Shown: piece by piece, positions 4,985-5,454 of the stretch
How the letters are laid out: every line of letters begins with the position of its first letter
How positions within the stretch are numbered: position 1 is the stretch's first letter
Source of the DNA: Pseudobdellovibrionaceae bacterium
Lineage (GTDB): Bacteria; Bdellovibrionota; Bdellovibrionia; Bdellovibrionales; UBA1609
NCBI GenBank assembly: GCA_026712605.1
Contig: JAPORL010000097.1
Location: forward strand, 1 to 5,454
Direction of reading: 5' to 3'
Length of the DNA stretch: 5,454 nt
The notes under the pieces: generated by a model
Database searches by the model: none
What the model was told of the DNA's origin: nothing
The model's input: the letters and a program-made list of their open reading frames with translations, nothing else
Made by a program: the position numbers and the translations under genes

Positions 4985-5032
4985 AATTTAGCTTTAAGTG
5001 TATTAAGCTACTGGTATATTCTTGATTTAGAC

Positions 5033-5212
5033 CTATTTAAGTCTCTTGATTAAAAGCTTGTAAGATACAAAGATAAAAACGAGTTCAGATTTGAACACAT
5101 AGCGACTACAAGTCGCTTTGTGTAAAAGCCTTTCTATTTTCTTTAATTCCATTCTGTTTTTATTTCCTAAAGGATCTTTTATTGACGACTTCCCAGATCT
5201 AAAAAAGATCAT
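5033..5212 (-). CDS. Possible small basic protein, 59 residues, unrecognised
   Basis: A minus-strand ORF from the ATG at 5212 to a TAG at 5035-5033. The product begins MIFFRSGKSSIKDPLGNKNR, is rich in Lys and Arg (15 of 59), and has a hydrophobic stretch LVFIFVSYKLLI near the C-terminus. AGGA lies four bases before the ATG, a usable ribosome binding site, and a stop codon lies three codons upstream, so the start is fixed. It is on the same strand as the right-edge gene, 88 bases downstream of it. Against it: no known family is recognised, the ORF is short, and it runs through strong hairpin sequence (5096-5122). It may be a real small gene or chance. Confidence 0.25.
   Translation of the reverse strand: MIFFRSGKSSIKDPLGNKNRMELKKIERLLHKATCSRYVFKSELVFIFVSYKLLIKRLK
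5096..5122. repeat. GC-richer inverted repeat (stem-loop)
   Basis: CACA-T-AGCGACT, loop ACA, AGTCGCT-T-TGTG: a seven-base-pair perfect stem, one mismatch, then four more pairs. It stands out against the AT-rich surroundings. Neither strand has a proper T-run immediately after it, so a standard terminator is not shown. It could be a terminator of unusual form for the right-edge gene, a dispersed repeat or an RNA structure. Confidence 0.5.
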
Positions 5213-5299
5213 AACTTCCTAGTCTCTATAAAATTCTTAGCTAAAGCAATTGAAAAGGGAGCTTTTGGATAGAGGCTTTAAAGAAGATATTTAATTATT

Positions 5300-5454
5300 T
5301 TATTTACTTCTTAAATATTTCAAAGCTTCATTTACAGAAGACAAATATATTTCTGAAACATCATCAGACTTTAATATGCAGTTAAGGACAGCTCTTATAT
5401 TATTATCTTTTAGTGTTGCTTTTTCCTCTATTGTTTTTTGAAAACCAAGATTCA
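5300..5454 (-). CDS. C-terminal end of an unrecognised protein (partial, start beyond right edge)
   Basis: The minus strand is open from the right edge to a TAA at 5302-5300, giving the last 50 residues of a protein. The visible part reads NLGFQKTIEEKATLKDNNIR, continues with AVLNCILKSDDVSEIYL and ends NEALKYLRSK. It looks mostly helical and soluble, with no membrane segment and one cysteine. The other two minus frames are broken by stops in this stretch, and the composition is protein-like, so I take it as a real gene end. I do not recognise the family from this fragment. Confidence 0.6.
   Translation of the reverse strand, partial: NLGFQKTIEEKATLKDNNIRAVLNCILKSDDVSEIYLSSVNEALKYLRSK

Larger units (their letters stand above)
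4954..5299. other. Intergenic region with hairpins before the right-edge gene
   Basis: No certain gene. The stretch contains the weak terminator at its left end, an imperfect hairpin at 4989-5010 (TAGCTT pairing with AAGCTA), a five-base-pair hairpin GTTCA-GATT-TGAAC at 5083-5096, a stronger hairpin at 5096-5122, and a short palindrome GATCT-AAAAA-AGATC at 5196-5210. A 59-codon minus-strand ORF overlaps several of these. Confidence 0.5.

Noticed and set aside
5083..5096. GTTCA-GATT-TGAAC resembling a tRNA T-arm
   Set aside because: The loop is four bases rather than seven, and no acceptor, D or anticodon arms surround it.
1..5454. Multi-gene defence, secretion or CRISPR-like system
   Set aside because: No regularly spaced repeats, nucleases, toxins, integrases or other system components are visible; the genes are unrelated singletons in alternating orientation.

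Overview
The window is strongly AT-rich bacterial DNA, full of A and T homopolymers. The genes point to a Gram-negative (diderm) bacterium: a PhaR-type polyhydroxyalkanoate regulator, a TrmL-type tRNA methyltransferase, a peroxiredoxin of the Bcp/PrxQ group, and a TPR protein that seems to have carried a lipoprotein signal. The TrmL sequence carries the RSLNLSNAV form of its last motif and RAGLDYW in the middle. I read this as fitting a low-GC Bdellovibrionota/deltaproteobacterium-like or other host-associated proteobacterial lineage, but this placement is tentative. No phage, CRISPR, rRNA or tRNA genes were seen.

Layout: (1) 1-312, minus strand, the N-terminal part of a Bcp/PrxQ peroxiredoxin, running off the left edge. 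(2) A 99-base divergent promoter gap, then hpt (412-933, plus), a hypoxanthine phosphoribosyltransferase homologue with an altered PRPP-binding loop. (3) phaR (930-1451, minus), whose stop overlaps the hpt stop tail to tail. (4) A 300-base, extremely AT-rich, A-tract-rich divergent gap. (5) A TPR-repeat protein (1817-3139, plus). Its likely lipoprotein signal peptide lies just upstream (from 1752) in another frame, and the two frames join at a run of eight A. (6) trmL (3161-3643, minus), convergent with the TPR gene. (7) A 468-base gap holding a long imperfect inverted repeat (3744-3930) that looks like a miniature transposable element. (8) A secreted, cysteine-containing protein of unknown function (4112-4714, plus) with a strong ribosome binding site. 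It is followed by coding-like sequence (4715-4953) in the same frame and then the -1 frame, which looks like a severed C-terminus. (9) A 346-base gap with hairpins and a possible 59-codon small gene (minus). (10) 5300-5454, minus, the last 50 codons of an unrecognised gene running off the right edge.

The genes do not form one pathway. They are housekeeping or regulatory singletons in alternating orientation: peroxide defence, purine salvage, carbon-storage regulation, tRNA wobble modification and envelope or secreted proteins. The most notable points are the split signal peptide/TPR reading frame at a homopolymer, the MITE-like inverted repeat, the broken tail of the secreted protein, and the non-canonical PRPP motif in the Hpt homologue. 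I found no convincing new multi-gene system.
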